From positions 1 through 5,840 of the forward strand of contig DAOWAM010000039.1 in NCBI GenBank assembly GCA_030634585.1: a stretch of DNA of 5,840 bases, read 5' to 3'. How positions within the stretch are numbered: position 1 is the stretch's first letter; each line of letters opens with the position of its first letter. The notes beneath the pieces are model-generated. The model worked only from the letters and a program-made list of their open reading frames with translations, did not search any database and was not told the DNA's origin. A program made the translations under genes and the position numbers. Shown in pieces: positions 5,025-5,840 of the stretch. Origin of the DNA: a bacterium (GTDB lineage: Bacteria; Patescibacteriota; Patescibacteriia; UBA2591; DAOWAM01).

Positions 5025-5840
5025 TTATTTGATTATTTTTTTAACTTCCTGTGCAATTGCCAATTCTTCGTCGGGCAAAATCGCTAAGATTTTAGTTTGT
5101 TGTTGTAAAGAGATGTTCTGACAAATCTTTCGACGAGTCAATGCTTTACCAGCGCCAATTGCGCCAGTAAATATAATTGCATCTACTTTTCCTAAAATTG
5201 CCATATAAGCGCCGATGTACTTTTTGATCTGATAAAGGTAAATAGACCAAGTTAATTTAGCTATTTTGTTTCCTTGGCACGCAGCAGTTAACAAAGATAA
5301 GTAATCTCGATAGCCACTCATTCCTTTAATTCCACTTTGATAATAAAGCAATTCGGCTACCTGTTTAACCGACATTTTTAACACTTGTTGTAAATACAAA
5401 ATAATTCCCGAGTCAACATTACCAGGGCGGCTAATCATCATCAACCCTTCTAATGTGCTAAACCCCATACTAGTATCGATTGCCTTACCTCTTTTAACTG
5501 CAGTGATACTTGAACCACCTCCCAAATGACAAGTGATTAAGTTTAATTTCTTTAATGGTTGCTTTAATCGTTTCGCCGATTGTTCAGCGGCATATTGATG
5601 AGAAATACCATGAAAACCATAGCGTTTAATTTTGTAACGACGATAAAATTTTAACGGTAATGGATAAATTTTAGCATAATCTGGTATATGAGTAAACCAG
5701 GCAGTATCAAAAACAGCGATATTGGGTAACCCAGACAAATAAGTTTGACTTGCTTTTATTCCGGCCAGATTATAGGGATTATGAAGTAATGCAAATGAAT
5801 TATATTGTTTTAATTCTTTTAAAATTGATTTGGTAATAAT
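5025..5840 (-). CDS. ackA: Acetate kinase, divergent; N-terminal part beyond window
   Basis: Acetokinase of the ASKHA fold, interconverting acetyl phosphate + ADP and acetate + ATP; in fermenters it makes ATP. The frame stays open to the edge, giving 271 visible residues. An in-frame TTG at 5738 is not the start, because the upstream codons encode the conserved HNPYNLAGIKA (20-30). Then come VFDTAWFTHIP (43-53), RYGFHGISH (73-81; His77 matches catalytic His180 of Methanosarcina thermophila AckA), TCHLGGGSS (103-111), DTSMGFSTLEG (122-132), SRPGNVD (137-143; Arg138 matches Arg241) and LPDEELAIAQ (255-264; Glu258 matches Glu384). Departures: GNG reads GGG, the SSDxRD loop is shortened to GYRD (176-179), GGIGEN reads GAIGAG (226-231), and the stretch from there to the final Glu is about 22 residues shorter. 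Catalytic residues are kept while nucleotide-site loops differ. The product could use an unusual phosphoryl partner or a relative such as propionate or butyrate. First visible gene of the ackA-recJ-rnhA unit. Confidence 0.93.
   Translation of the reverse strand: MITKSILKELKQYNSFALLHNPYNLAGIKASQTYLSGLPNIAVFDTAWFTHIPDYAKIYPLPLKFYRRYKIKRYGFHGISHQYAAEQSAKRLKQPLKKLNLITCHLGGGSSITAVKRGKAIDTSMGFSTLEGLMMISRPGNVDSGIILYLQQVLKMSVKQVAELLYYQSGIKGMSGYRDYLSLLTAACQGNKIAKLTWSIYLYQIKKYIGAYMAILGKVDAIIFTGAIGAGKALTRRKICQNISLQQQTKILAILPDEELAIAQEVKKIIK

Noticed and set aside
5145..5165. Loss of the catalytic Glu384 of acetate kinase at the GGIGEN-like loop
   Set aside because: Counting from the C-terminus of the Methanosarcina enzyme places Glu384 in the PTNEEL motif, which is kept here as PDEEL; the GIGEN change affects the nucleotide loop instead.
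5736..5738. TTG at 5738 as the ackA start
   Set aside because: The same frame continues to the window edge and encodes conserved acetate kinase sequence (HNPYNLAGIKA) upstream of it.

Overview
The window is an AT-rich (about one third G+C by eye) bacterial chromosome fragment in which every recognised gene lies on the minus strand, so the reading order runs from high to low coordinates. The style suggests a small-genome uncultured bacterium, with Candidate Phyla Radiation / Patescibacteria as my best guess. The reasons are tight gene spacing, a short HrcA, a shortened and divergent acetate kinase, TAA as the only stop codon used, and no convincing Shine-Dalgarno sequences at the chosen starts. 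DnaK carries the N-terminal insertion typical of diderm-type DnaK and absent from Firmicutes, yet the repressor and operator (HrcA/CIRCE) are the classic Gram-positive-style pair. This placement is inference; no phylogeny was run.

Block 1 (5840 to 2831) is a housekeeping operon: ackA (its N-terminal part lies beyond the window edge), recJ, then rnhA. ackA and recJ are separated by 2 nt, and recJ and rnhA by 29 nt if the homology-supported RNase H start is used. Acetate kinase serves energy metabolism, while RecJ and RNase HI act in DNA repair and R-loop/primer removal. A 9-bp GC-rich hairpin after rnhA probably marks the end of this unit.

Block 2 (about 2712 to 1) is the heat-shock operon: hrcA, grpE, hsp20, dnaK (its C-terminal part lies beyond the edge). 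It opens with a textbook control region: a consensus sigma70-type promoter (TTGACA, 16 nt, TATAAT), a perfect CIRCE operator placed over the expected transcription start, and upstream a perfect 9-mer DnaA box and a 12-bp palindrome overlapping the -35 box. HrcA should bind CIRCE and repress its own operon. GrpE is the nucleotide-exchange factor for DnaK, and the small heat-shock protein holds unfolding proteins for refolding by DnaK. A second promoter-like sequence precedes hsp20. The hsp20-dnaK gap (160 nt) holds two abutting inverted repeats that could form hairpins in the dnaK leader.

I found no mobile element, CRISPR array, tRNA or rRNA, and no new multi-gene system. The points most worth a second look are the altered nucleotide-site loops of the acetate kinase, the DnaA box and palindrome at the hrcA promoter, the tandem hairpins before dnaK, and the reduced HrcA paired with a perfect CIRCE.
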